Source of the DNA: Dokdonia pacifica
GTDB lineage: Bacteria; Bacteroidota; Bacteroidia; Flavobacteriales; Flavobacteriaceae
Assembly: GCF_900188275.1 (NCBI RefSeq)
Contig: NZ_FZNY01000004.1
Location: 269,927 to 333,926, forward strand
DNA: 64,000 nucleotides
Direction: 5' to 3'
Of this stretch, positions 30,662 to 39,600 are shown one piece after another. The first letter of the stretch is position 1. Every line of letters begins with the position of its first letter. The notes beneath the pieces are model-generated. The model worked only from the letters and a program-made list of their open reading frames with translations. It ran no database searches and was not told the DNA's origin. Made by a program: the position numbers and the translations under genes.

Positions 30662-31873
30662 ATGGTTTTAGAAATGAAAGTCCCTTCACCGGGAGAATCC
30701 ATCACTGAAGTAGAAATTGCACAATGGCTTGTTGAAGACGGCGATTATGTAGAAAAAGATCAAGCGATTGCCGAAGTAGATAGTGACAAAGCTACATTAG
30801 AACTTCCAGCTGAAGTAAGTGGTGTTATTACACTTAAAGCAGAAGAAGGAGATGCTGTAGAGGTTGGCGCTGTAGTTTGCCTTATAGATACTGCTGCCGA
30901 GGCTCCTTCAGGAGAAACAAAAACTGAAGCACCCGCTAAGAAGGAAGAAGCACCTGCACCTACTCCTAAAGTAGAAGCACCTGCAACAAAAACATATGCT
31001 TCGGGAACACCGAGTCCAGCAGCAAAAAAGATTCTTGACGAAAAAGGAATGGATGCTAGTCAGGTATCTGGATCTGGTCGTGATGGACGTATTACCAAAG
31101 AAGATGCTGTAAAAGCAACTCCTTCTATGGGAACTCCAGGGCCTGGGGCTAGAGGAGAAAGCCGTAAAAAATTATCGATGTTGCGTCGTAAAGTAGCAGA
31201 GCGTCTTGTGGAAGCTAAAAACACCACAGCTATGCTTACTACCTTTAACGAGGTAAACATGCAACCTATATTTGATGTCCGTAAAGAATATAAAGAAGCT
31301 TTTAAAGCAAAACACGGAGTAAGCTTAGGATTTATGTCCTTCTTTACGCTAGCAGTAGTAAGAGCTTTAGAGTTATATCCTGCCGTAAATAGTATGATTG
31401 ACGGGAAGGAAATGTTAACGTTTGATTACAAAGATATTTCGATAGCTGTATCTGGACCTAAAGGATTGATGGTTCCTGTAATTCGCAATGCAGAAAACCT
31501 ATCATTTAGAGGGGTAGAAAGCGAAGTGAAGCGCCTAGCAATCCGTGCTCGTGATGGACAAATTACAGTAGATGAAATGACAGGAGGAACTTTTACAATC
31601 TCTAATGGAGGTGTATTTGGATCTATGCTATCTACTCCCATCATTAATCCACCGCAGTCAGGTATTTTAGGAATGCACAATATCGTAGAACGTCCTATTG
31701 TAAAAGATGGACAAATTATTGTAGCACCTATTATGTTTGTAGCATTATCATATGATCACCGTATCATTGATGGAAAAGAATCTGTAGGATTCTTAGTAGC
31801 TGTAAAAGAAGCTTTAGAAGATCCAATTAATTTATTAATGGATGGTGATATAAAGAAAGCACTAGAAATGTAA
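30662..31873 (+). CDS. sucB: 2-oxoglutarate dehydrogenase E2, dihydrolipoamide succinyltransferase
   Basis: A 403-residue protein. The lipoyl domain (about 2-75) carries the lipoylated lysine K43 in EVDSDKATLE. An Ala/Pro/Glu-rich linker precedes the peripheral subunit-binding domain (about 117-151, SPAAKKILDEKGMDASQVSG). The catalytic domain ends with ALSYDHRIIDGKESVGFL, which contains the active-site His and Asp. It receives succinyl groups from the E1 encoded upstream. A strong terminator follows. Confidence 0.95.
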   Translation: MVLEMKVPSPGESITEVEIAQWLVEDGDYVEKDQAIAEVDSDKATLELPAEVSGVITLKAEEGDAVEVGAVVCLIDTAAEAPSGETKTEAPAKKEEAPAPTPKVEAPATKTYASGTPSPAAKKILDEKGMDASQVSGSGRDGRITKEDAVKATPSMGTPGPGARGESRKKLSMLRRKVAERLVEAKNTTAMLTTFNEVNMQPIFDVRKEYKEAFKAKHGVSLGFMSFFTLAVVRALELYPAVNSMIDGKEMLTFDYKDISIAVSGPKGLMVPVIRNAENLSFRGVESEVKRLAIRARDGQITVDEMTGGTFTISNGGVFGSMLSTPIINPPQSGILGMHNIVERPIVKDGQIIVAPIMFVALSYDHRIIDGKESVGFLVAVKEALEDPINLLMDGDIKKALEM

Positions 31874-31897
31874 ATACATAGTTCTTTAAGAATAAAA

Positions 31898-31926
31898 AAA
31901 ACCGAGCATTTAGCTCGGTTTTTTTT
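31898..31926. terminator. Intrinsic terminator shared by sucB and the orphan LuxR gene
   Basis: The stem AACCGAGC/GCTCGGTT (31900-31920) has T- and A-runs on both sides, so it serves the convergent sucB and LuxR-HTH genes. Confidence 0.88.
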
Positions 31927-31935
31927 GCTATATAC

Positions 31936-31955
31936 TAAATGTCCCCCAACATTTA
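31936..31955 (-). ncRNA. 3'-UTR stem-loop with TGGGGG loop (fourth relative)
   Basis: On the + strand TAAATGT-CCCCCA-ACATTTA forms a perfect 7-bp stem. Read on the minus strand it lies between the stop of the LuxR-HTH gene and the terminator, the same place as the related elements after the two giant secreted-protein genes. Confidence 0.6.
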
Positions 31956-31968
31956 AGTGTTAAGCAGC

Positions 31969-32223
31969 TTACGTAATACTATTTTTATTTTTTGGAATAT
32001 CATTGTTTTGTGTCCAAAGAAATAAGGCCATTTGAGAAGAGGGAATCCCAAGTTTCTGAATACTATTAGAGCGATGTTTTTCTATAGTTCTAGGAGAACA
32101 ATTTCTAATCGTTGCAATTTCAGATGATGTATGCCCTTCTTTAATATACCTAAGAATCTCTAATTCGGTTTTGGAGAGTTTCTTTAGAATATTTTGAGAT
32201 TGATGCGCTCTTCGTTTTGCCAT
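31969..32223 (-). CDS. Orphan LuxR-type HTH protein (no receiver domain)
   Basis: An 84-residue protein that is almost only a GerE/LuxR HTH (about 14-72): LSKTELEILRYIKEGHTSSEIATIRNCSPRTIEKHRSNSIQKLG. It is close in sequence to the output domain of the regulator encoded 98 bp upstream, but lacks a receiver. It may act as an unphosphorylated partner or competitor at NarL-type sites. Its promoter carries the paired TACGTA boxes. The -7-like element lies only 3 bp before the ATG, so the mRNA may be leaderless. No alternative ATG is available until residue 65. Confidence 0.8.
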   Translation of the reverse strand: MAKRRAHQSQNILKKLSKTELEILRYIKEGHTSSEIATIRNCSPRTIEKHRSNSIQKLGIPSSQMALFLWTQNNDIPKNKNSIT

Positions 32224-32226
32224 TGT

Positions 32227-32279
32227 TAAATGTAAAAGAAGATTCTTTAATTACATATACGTAGACCTACGTATATGTA
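32227..32279 (-). promoter_or_regulatory. TACGTA-N4-TACGTA promoter of the orphan LuxR gene
   Basis: A perfect inverted repeat with 13-bp arms TACATATACGTAG and a 2-bp spacer covers 32252-32279. Within it, TACGTA boxes lie at 32258 and 32268. The -7-like TACATTTA (32227-32234) lies exactly 23 nt from the proximal box. The TACGTAG-N2-CTACGTA core has the 7-2-7 geometry known for NarL-family sites. Confidence 0.75.
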
Positions 32280-32297
32280 GTAAACTAAACGTTTTAC

Positions 32298-32311
32298 GCT
32301 TTCGCGAAAGC
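32298..32311. repeat. Iterated palindrome, intergenic (response regulator / LuxR gene)
   Basis: Perfect copy directly after the stop codon of the regulator gene. It has no T-run, so it is not a typical terminator. Confidence 0.95.
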
Positions 32312-32321
32312 ATAAAATAAA

Positions 32322-32951
32322 TTAAGAGAATAAAGAAGGGTGTTTTTGAACCCAAAGTAGTAATGCATTTTGAGACGATTTAATCTCTAATTTGTGAATG
32401 ATATTAGATCTGTGCTTTTCTACAGTTCTTTTGGAAATAAAGAGATGATCGGCAATTTGAGAAGAAGACCAATCTTTTGCTAGGTATCGTAAAATTTTTA
32501 ATTCTGTTGGGGTTAGTTTTTTAATGATCTCACTAGAATTATTAGGAAGGTATATCTCTTCTTGTAGTTTTTTACTTTTATAAATATTGCCTTTGCATAC
32601 TTCTATAATACACGTTTCTATTTCCTGAAGCGTGTCGTCTTTGAGAATATATCCTTGAATGGTTTTTCCTAATTGCTTTATGATGGCTTCTTCTTTATGT
32701 AGTGTAAGGATAATAATTTTTGTATCTACATGATGTTGCACACATAATTTTGCTATTTCCAATCCATTAAGTTTAGGCATGTCAAAATCAAGAATAGCAA
32801 TCTCTGGTTGTAAATTAGAGATCGTATTGTAAGCTGTATTCCCATCGGTGGCTGTATCTAGTATGTTGTAATCTTTACTTTTAAGAAAGTTTTCAGTACC
32901 GCTTAAAAGCAAAGGGTGATCATCTGCTATGATAATTGTTGTTTTTTTCAT
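32322..32951 (-). CDS. NarL/FixJ-family response regulator (pair 1)
   Basis: A 209-residue protein. The receiver domain (about 4-120) has ADDHP acidic residues and phospho-acceptor D55 in IAILDFDMP. The LuxR HTH follows at about 143-205 (LTPTELKILRYLAKDWSSSQIADHLFISKRTVEKHRSNIIHKLE). Its ATG overlaps the kinase stop codon by 4 bp (ATGA), so it is the cognate regulator of that kinase. The TACGTA-box promoters nearby are plausible targets. Confidence 0.92.
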   Translation of the reverse strand: MKKTTIIIADDHPLLLSGTENFLKSKDYNILDTATDGNTAYNTISNLQPEIAILDFDMPKLNGLEIAKLCVQHHVDTKIIILTLHKEEAIIKQLGKTIQGYILKDDTLQEIETCIIEVCKGNIYKSKKLQEEIYLPNNSSEIIKKLTPTELKILRYLAKDWSSSQIADHLFISKRTVEKHRSNIIHKLEIKSSQNALLLWVQKHPSLFS

Positions 32952-35900
32952 GCTGTCAAAACAGTTATGGTAATGGTAGTACCTTTATGAATACTAGAGG
33001 TAATATCTAATTGTGCATTTATATATTGAGCTCTTTCTTTTAAGGTTCTTAGTCCTAAATGAGAAGTGTGATTTGTATAATGATTCATATCAAAACCCTG
33101 TCCGTTATCTTTTAATACAAATAGAATTTTTTTTCCTTTTCTAGTCACATTTAATTGGCAAGCAGTTGCTTTAGCATGTTTGATGACATTAGAAATACAT
33201 TCTTGTATCATTCTGAAAATAAAAATTTCCTTTTCTTTTGGGATACGGCTTTCAATAGGTTCTATATCGGCCGAAAAAAAGATAGGAGATGTGTTCTGGA
33301 ATGCATCGATCAGGTTATGTAAGGATTGTGTTAACCCTAATTGTTCAAACTGAAAGGGGTGTAAATTATGTGACATCTCCCGAACCTCATTGATGGTATC
33401 TTCTACAAGAGGGATTGAAGCATCTGATGTGTTGTTTTTTAGTAATAATGTATTTTTAAGTAAGAGTAATTTTTGTCCAATACTGTCATGTAATTCTTTT
33501 GCTATCCTAGAACGTTCTGTCTCCTGTGTGTTGATGAGTTGTGTTGAAAATTGTTCTTTAAGCTGATGTTGCTTCTTAAGTTGTAGGATGTACCAAACTC
33601 CTATCATTCCAAATAATAAAACCAATATTAGATAGAACCAAAAAGATTTATAAATATAATTTTTAGCGTGTATTTGTAGAAATAATGAGTTTCCAATTTT
33701 TTGTTGAGAAGAATCTAAAGCTTCAACTTCTAAATCATAATTTCCAGGAGCTAGATTCACTAAATTTAATTGATTTTTTCTTTCCAGACTTGTCCAGTTT
33801 TCCTGATTAAAACGATACCTATAATTCACAGTTTCATTAATAAACAGACCAAGTAATCCAAATTCAATATTAAGATTGCGATGTTCTGCAGGAAGGGTTA
33901 TTGTTGTTATAGAATTTAATTTTTCGGGGCTTAATTCTCGAAGGGAACTGTTGGATTTTTTGTCAAAATATTTTAATGAAGAAAGATGTAATGATGCGTC
34001 AATTTTGTTTTTACTAATGGAGTCTGGATGAAAATAATTGAGCCCTCTTAATGTACCAACAAGAAAGTATCCATCTTCTGTTTTTGTGGCACTATATCTA
34101 TTGCTTTCAAAGTGACTTAGTCCGTCGCTTTCTCCATATCTTATTGCTGATTGATCTGAAGGGTCAAACGCTACAATTCCAGAAAATGTATTTAACCATA
34201 ATCGATAGTGATCATCTAATAGAAACGTAGCAATACTTGCGTTGAGTGGATCTTCATATAGTATTTTAAATGTGTGTGTTTGTGTATCAAACTGGAATAT
34301 TTTTCCTGAACGACTCCCGATGAGTAGTCCGTAGGGTTCGGTGTACAATATAGAGAGCAGAAAGTTTTCAGTTATGAGTTCTGTAGGTTTATATATTATA
34401 GTCTTTCCATTTTGATGCACCAATAAACCAGAACCAGTAGCGCCATAAATAGTATTGTCTTTTTTAACAATGGCCTGTATGTCTAAAGTATCTGTGTTGG
34501 CTAGCACATGATGTGTTCTAGTGACTTTATCAAACCGCATTAATTTATACTTATGAGTACCATAATAAATAGAAGTACTATCCTCTACCATTGTAGCTAC
34601 AGGATAATGGATGTACGTTTCTAATTTTTGAGAAGTATCATCTACATATACAATTCCTTTGTTGTACGAACTCCAAAAACCATTTTTAGTTTTAAAAAAA
34701 CCACGATTTTCATCGGCAATATATGGTTGCCCATTAAGCGTTAATTTATAAGGTTTTATTTCTTTTGTTTTGGGATTGAGAATATACCATCCGTTGCTTT
34801 CTGAAGAAACCAGAATTTTATCATTTTCTAAGGGTAAAATACCCCGAATGCTATAATCCTTTAGAGACAATGAAAAATTAGGGCTTTCAAAAATAATATG
34901 ATGTAACTGCTTATTTTCTCCTATAAATACTTCTTTTTCAAAATTTCTAGATAAATAGATAGGAACTCTTGAGATATTTACATCGTATGTGAAATCTGGA
35001 GTATCAAGAGTATTGAGATAACGAGACATCTGTACTCCAGATTTAGTGTCAAAACTATCGAAGCGAAGGATATTACCATACGAGTCGTTATGAATCTTAT
35101 TCGCATTGATTTTTTCGCTCTCTATATCTTTAAAAATAGATACTTTTTCCCAAGTTCGTTTATCAGAATCATAAGAAAAATAATTTTCAGTTCCTGAAAA
35201 AAAGTTGGCGTGATAGGTGTCATTATATGTAAATAATGAGTTGATAGTAAGGTGATAATCTACACGATTTTTATCGATACCTAAATGATCGGCATCTAAA
35301 GAATTAATCAAATTACCTTCAGTATCAAATGTATGTACGCCAGATCGATCATCATTAATAATAAAATGATCGTCAAAGCCCATAAATTGAGAAACGAGCA
35401 CATCTTTTTTGTTGGGAATTTCATTAAGTAATGAAATCGTTAAATCAGGATGTAATTTATATATGTAGCTACGTTTATTAGTGTTTATAAATAGTATGAA
35501 ATCATCCATATACGGATAAAGTGTAAACTCATAACTATCTTTAATCTCAAAATCTTCTTTTGGGATTTTAACTTCTTTAATAGCTAAACTCTTCGGGTCT
35601 AATAAAAATAACTGAGATTGTTTATTCTTTTGCTGATCTTGAATATGCACATATATTTTTCCATCTTGACGTTTTTTAATGACGGCATTTGAAAATGGTT
35701 GTATGTTAGGTAAATCTATGGTATGAAAGGAATTACCATTGTAACGTTGTAGAATACTTACACTACTACGAGTCTTAAACTCATCGGGGGTTGATCGATG
35801 TCCTGAAATCCATAACCATCCATCATTGTCAAAAAGCATCGTATTTATATTCTCTACAAGAAATCCGTCTTTACTATCATATATTTTATGACTTTGAGGA

Positions 35901-35977
35901 GTGTCTTGCGCATAAGTAGATAGAACATATAGTAGTATGTGAAATATAAAGATACATATACGAAGCTGCTTTTTCAA
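32948..35977 (-). CDS. Sensor histidine kinase with Reg_prop/Y_Y_Y periplasmic domain (pair 1)
   Basis: A 1,009-residue protein. A signal peptide (to about YAQ, residue 24) leads to a long periplasmic beta-propeller-like sensor with Reg_prop strands (NINTMLFDNDGWLWISG) and a Y_Y_Y domain (about 690-770, VNYRYRFNQENW, LAPGNYDLEVEALD). One transmembrane helix (779-800) precedes the HisKA_3 dimerisation domain with phospho-His830 in IAKELHDSIGQ. The HATPase domain has the N-box near 930 and DNGQGF at 957-962. It is a NarX-like kinase without a fused receiver. It shares architecture with the kinase encoded at 49.9-52.9 kb. The signal is unknown. Confidence 0.92.
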   Translation of the reverse strand: MKKQLRICIFIFHILLYVLSTYAQDTPQSHKIYDSKDGFLVENINTMLFDNDGWLWISGHRSTPDEFKTRSSVSILQRYNGNSFHTIDLPNIQPFSNAVIKKRQDGKIYVHIQDQQKNKQSQLFLLDPKSLAIKEVKIPKEDFEIKDSYEFTLYPYMDDFILFINTNKRSYIYKLHPDLTISLLNEIPNKKDVLVSQFMGFDDHFIINDDRSGVHTFDTEGNLINSLDADHLGIDKNRVDYHLTINSLFTYNDTYHANFFSGTENYFSYDSDKRTWEKVSIFKDIESEKINANKIHNDSYGNILRFDSFDTKSGVQMSRYLNTLDTPDFTYDVNISRVPIYLSRNFEKEVFIGENKQLHHIIFESPNFSLSLKDYSIRGILPLENDKILVSSESNGWYILNPKTKEIKPYKLTLNGQPYIADENRGFFKTKNGFWSSYNKGIVYVDDTSQKLETYIHYPVATMVEDSTSIYYGTHKYKLMRFDKVTRTHHVLANTDTLDIQAIVKKDNTIYGATGSGLLVHQNGKTIIYKPTELITENFLLSILYTEPYGLLIGSRSGKIFQFDTQTHTFKILYEDPLNASIATFLLDDHYRLWLNTFSGIVAFDPSDQSAIRYGESDGLSHFESNRYSATKTEDGYFLVGTLRGLNYFHPDSISKNKIDASLHLSSLKYFDKKSNSSLRELSPEKLNSITTITLPAEHRNLNIEFGLLGLFINETVNYRYRFNQENWTSLERKNQLNLVNLAPGNYDLEVEALDSSQQKIGNSLFLQIHAKNYIYKSFWFYLILVLLFGMIGVWYILQLKKQHQLKEQFSTQLINTQETERSRIAKELHDSIGQKLLLLKNTLLLKNNTSDASIPLVEDTINEVREMSHNLHPFQFEQLGLTQSLHNLIDAFQNTSPIFFSADIEPIESRIPKEKEIFIFRMIQECISNVIKHAKATACQLNVTRKGKKILFVLKDNGQGFDMNHYTNHTSHLGLRTLKERAQYINAQLDITSSIHKGTTITITVLTA

Positions 35978-36015
35978 TAGGTATTTGGATACTAAGGGGT
36001 TAGTATAAAATCTTT

Positions 36016-36023
36016 CAAAAATA
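36016..36023 (-). promoter_or_regulatory. Candidate -7 element of kinase 1
   Basis: On the minus strand TATTTTTG matches the TAnnTTTG consensus 38 bp before the kinase start. It would let the kinase be transcribed independently of the upstream ORF-less unit. Confidence 0.4.
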
Positions 36024-36104
36024 AGTATTTTGTAATATAGTTGTTAATTCCTTTTTGGAGATAGATATAAGGATGTAAATGTATCGTAGTCGTATTAAAA
36101 CTAT

Positions 36105-36137
36105 AAAAGACCGAACAAATAGCTCGGTCTTTTTTTT
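36105..36137 (-). terminator. Terminator of the ORF-less cassette C
   Basis: The stem AGACCGA/TCGGTCT with flanking A and T tracts resembles the terminator after secreted protein B (43466-43496). No plus-strand gene lies upstream, so it most likely ends the leftward transcript from the 36341-36408 promoter. Confidence 0.7.
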
Positions 36138-36138
36138 G

Positions 36139-36177
36139 AAAATGACTTATTGATCCCCCAATCATAAAGCCATTCTA
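36139..36177 (-). ncRNA. 3'-UTR TGGGGG-loop element, cassette C
   Basis: AAAATGAC...GATCCCCCAATC...GCCATTCTA on the + strand. It is homologous to the elements after secreted proteins A and B and sits directly next to the terminator. Confidence 0.6.
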
Positions 36178-36288
36178 AGGATGAGTGTTCATATATTAGA
36201 TACTCCCCTTATCTTATATTTCATTTTGGGTGAAAAGTTTTCATAAAAGTACAAATATCTATTAAAATGATATTTATATATTTTTATT

Positions 36289-36302
36289 GCTTTCGCGAAA
36301 AC
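36289..36302. repeat. Degenerate iterated palindrome
   Basis: GCTTTCGCGAAAAC differs from the consensus at one position and lies inside the ORF-less transcript. Confidence 0.8.
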
Positions 36303-36340
36303 ATTTTTTAGGTTGTTACTTGAGAGCTTTTAAACTTTTG

Positions 36341-36408
36341 GTAAATGTACTATCAAAAAATAAGGAAACAAATACGTACCTAATGCAAAAAATACGTAGG
36401 GGTACGTA
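36341..36408 (-). promoter_or_regulatory. TACGTA-box promoter, cassette C
   Basis: TACGTA boxes start at 36373, 36393 and 36403 (spacings 20 and 10 bp). TACATTTAC (36341-36349) is the -7-like element, 23 nt from the proximal box. Layout and spacing are identical to the promoters of secreted proteins A and B. Confidence 0.75.
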
Positions 36409-36421
36409 TTCCTTGAAATTG

Positions 36422-36565
36422 AAAAAAAGAGGCTGTCTGAAAAGGTGTAATTTTTGTCAAACTGAATTTGTTTCAGTGTTTCATCGAATTAATAATCAAC
36501 TCTATAAGATTCTGAAATGAATTCAGAATGACGTATTAAATTACTTTTCAGACCACCTCTTTTTT
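36422..36565 (-). terminator. Long inverted repeat, probable terminator of secreted protein A with a repeat in its loop
   Basis: Arms 36423-36444 and 36544-36565 pair over about 22 bp with two mismatches (AAAAAAGAGG...TCTGAAAAG and its complement). A T-run follows on the minus strand. The loop of about 100 bp is filled by a dispersed repeat element, as if the repeat had entered an older terminator. Confidence 0.6.
36447..36542 (-). repeat. REP/MITE-like dispersed element, copy 1
   Basis: On the minus strand it begins AATTTAATACGTCATTCTGA and contains the hairpins TTCTGAATTCATTTCAGAA and CTGAAACAAATTCAG. The copy at 49054-49135 matches it closely, in opposite orientation. Confidence 0.8.
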
Positions 36566-36567
36566 AT

Positions 36568-36607
36568 AAAATGGCTTAGTTAATCCCCCAATCAATATAC
36601 CATTTTA
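36568..36607 (-). ncRNA. 3'-UTR TGGGGG-loop element, secreted protein A
   Basis: AAAATGG (36568-36574) and CCATTTT (36600-36606) enclose AATCCCCCAATC. Read on the minus strand it lies 31 bp after the stop of gene A and before its terminator. Confidence 0.65.
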
Positions 36608-36638
36608 GTCTTTATTCTTATGTTTTAAAAACACCCAA

Positions 36639-39600
36639 TTATCGTAGGATTAATTTTTTAGTAACCGTATTTCCTTGCGATATGATCTGCATAAAATACA
36701 TCCCTCTCGCAAGATTATTTAGATCTATTGTTTGTATTTGATCAAAGTTTTGAAGATCAATACGCTTGATGATTTTTCCATTTACATCAGTAATTATAGC
36801 ATTTTCAAGTGTTGAAGGTCCAGCATATGCCAATGTGATCTGACCCTGTGATGGGTTAGGATACAGGCTAATTACGCTTTCGCGAAAGCTTTCTTCGTCT
36901 GCACTCAATACGTCGCGATCTTGGAATACAATCGTGAACCTATCTGTGTGTAAGCCTTTCTGAGCCGTAAACGTATAGGATTGCTCGTTTAAGTTGATGA
37001 TGGTATTTAACAGATGATCAATGATAAAAACAGATGCATTTTCTATGGCGATTCCTTCAAGATTTCCAATGCTTATGGTGTACGGAGTTTCGGCTTCGAT
37101 AGACGTTGAGAAGCCAAGCGCAATTTCCATGTCAGCTTCAAAAGCTTCTCTTGCCTGAATACCTAAAAGTTCTCCAGAATCTACCCTTGTAAATAGAGAC
37201 AAGAAGGTTCCCACTCGCGGACTATCATAGCCTTTGTCAATAGAAGGTGTTGCCTCAGGTGTAAATCCAATACCTGTTTGAGCAATGGCTTCGTCAAAAG
37301 CGGTAGTGGTCAAGTTGAGCCATAGCTTATCAATATCAGCACTAGTTTCACTATTTCTAAACCCATCATTATTTCCAGTAACACGGATGCTATTGGTAAA
37401 TACCACAGGCGTTCCAGCGACCATTTCTGCCTGGTCTGCTTTAATTCCAAACCCTTGTCCAGAAGCCATAAACTGTCCGGGTTCAGTACCCCCATTAACC
37501 GCAGCAATTCCCATCATGGCATTGCGGATAGAAATATCATTCATGGAGAAGTTACTGGTTCCAAAACCAGGAAGCTCTGATGTAGGATTGGTAATATGAT
37601 CCCAATAGTACACTTCATTTACAGCATCATTGGCATTTATAAAAGCAGTCACATCTATCGCCGAAGCATAAGGATTTCCTAACAGATTATAGTTGTTGGT
37701 AGTTGCAGGGCCATTATAGTTGATCGGCACCGTAATCGTTCCTGAGTTTAAAGTTCCCGGATTCATAGGACTTTGTGTGTAGGTCAGTGTATATGAACCA
37801 TCTCCTACATTCGGTTCAGGTTGTGGGAATATGAGTTGTCCAATACCTGCATCTGGTAAAGCGGTAATTCCAGTAACAGGTAATAAGTAATCATTATTAT
37901 CATCGAGGAAGTTTTCTGCAAACTCAAATTCTGGGAATTCAAGGAAGTCAATTGTAAAAGGTATAAAGTTACTTGGGATGATACTAAAAACAGCTCTAGA
38001 ATTTCCATAGACTCGATCTCTAGTTTCAGCAGTTACTGGACTACTCATCGCTACAAAATTACGATCGTCTAGGATTGGGGTTGTTTTCGCGACAGCTATA
38101 GCTCCATTATTAATAGTAATAGCATCTTCTTGAACTTGCACGACACTTCCTGTGTTAGCTACATCTAGTGTTCCGTTTATAATAATATTATTCTCTACGC
38201 TTACAGAATTGTTATCAGTGATGGTTAAGATAGCTCCTGAATTTATGACAAGCTCACAGGCTGTGATGTCTCCAAGCCCCATGGTTGACGTATTGTAATC
38301 TTCAGCAATAATCGCTCTTGTGGTTGCATTTGGAGTTCCATTGTCCCAACCTCCTGCTGTTGTATAGGTGGTTGTGGTAGGACAACTAGTCCCCGCAGAA
38401 AACACATTCACAAACGCATTGCACGTATTTACATTTCCATTTACGTCGGTTACAGTATATATTACTGGATTTGATCCTATATCTGCTGTCGTAAATGTGG
38501 TTTGACTCATCGTGATGGTATTGATACCGCAGGCATCAAAAACAGCTAAATTTTCGTTGATTACCGCAGAACCATCTGATTCGGTAAGGGTTTCGGTCCA
38601 GTTTGCAGAGGCAAATTGCCCTTGAAAGCTTGGTTGGAAGTTAGTAATAGTAGTCGTCGCAGGACCAAAGGTGTTGTCTAGCGTAAAGGCTCTAAATCCA
38701 AAAGTGTCACCATTACTTAACATTACGGTTTCTGTACCCGATTGATTGAAATCATCACCAGCGATATCCGTTAGTTCTGTAAACACACCATTGAGGAGAT
38801 ATCCGAAAGGGTCAAACTCAGCCCCATCATCAGTTGCATAGGTCCAATCAAAAGTGATGGTTACATCTTCGGTGATAGGTACTGTAATATCAGAACTTCC
38901 TGGTAAATTTGAATCATTATTTCCACTTATAAGTACTACTTCAAAAGTTGCTGAATTAGCTAAAACAGTAGCTGGATCTAAAGTAATTGTACCACTCATG
39001 TCGAGATCTACGGTAAGATCTTGACAATTAATAGTAGGCGCAATGGAGTCCTCTACCGTAACCATAGTTGTACACGTATCTATATTACCACTACCATCAT
39101 CTACAGTGAGTGTCACCATCTGTGGGGTTCCTACATCTGCACAGCTAAACGAATTAGGGCTTACACTAAGGTTGATACTATTACAGTCATCTGTGCTACC
39201 GCCATCTACATCTTGCGGATTTAGGGTAGCCATACCATTTGCATCCAGTTGTAAGGTAAAAGGTTGACACACTGCAACGGGAGGTGTACTATTGGCTACA
39301 ATGACATTAAAAGAGCATGTTGCCACATTTCCAACAGCATCTACTGCTTCAAAAGTTACTACAGTAGTTCCTGAAGGAAAAAAACTTCCAGAAGTAGGAC
39401 CTTCCACTTGTGTGATGGTGGCGGTAGAACAATTATCTATTGCTGTAGGGGTTGTAAAAGTGGCTATAGCACCACAATCTGTTGGATTTGCTGGTTCAGG
39501 GACCATAATATCTGTTGGGCAATCTGAAATTACAGGCGGTATGTTTTCAGGACCTATATCTATGATATTCCAATTAAAATTATCTATGATAGATTGTCTA

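Larger units (their letters stand above)
36105..36335 (-). ncRNA. Candidate ~230-nt non-coding RNA, or shell of a deleted third cassette
   Basis: A promoter matching those of the two giant genes (boxes plus -7 at 36341-36408) would start a leftward transcript near 36335. It would run through a TGGGGG-loop element (36139-36177) and end at the terminator at 36105. The first in-frame ATG (36304) gives only a six-codon peptide before a stop. Either this is a co-regulated small RNA or the ORF has been lost. Sequence alone cannot decide. Confidence 0.5.
35978..36638. other. 661-bp region between kinase 1 and secreted protein A
   Basis: No protein gene is supported here. From left to right it holds a candidate kinase promoter, a terminator, a TGGGGG-loop element, a degenerate palindrome, a TACGTA-box promoter reading leftward, a dispersed repeat inside a long inverted repeat, and the 3' element of secreted protein A. 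The order copies the flanks of the two giant genes, but with their ORF missing. Confidence 0.8.

Noticed and set aside
32298-32311. Intergenic palindromes as transcription terminators
   Set aside because: The same 14-mer is common within genes and lacks a following T-run at most sites.
36287-36520. 77-codon plus-strand open frame
   Set aside because: It runs over the degenerate palindrome, the TACGTA promoter and the dispersed repeat, with low-complexity Lys/Leu content. It is better explained by those elements.
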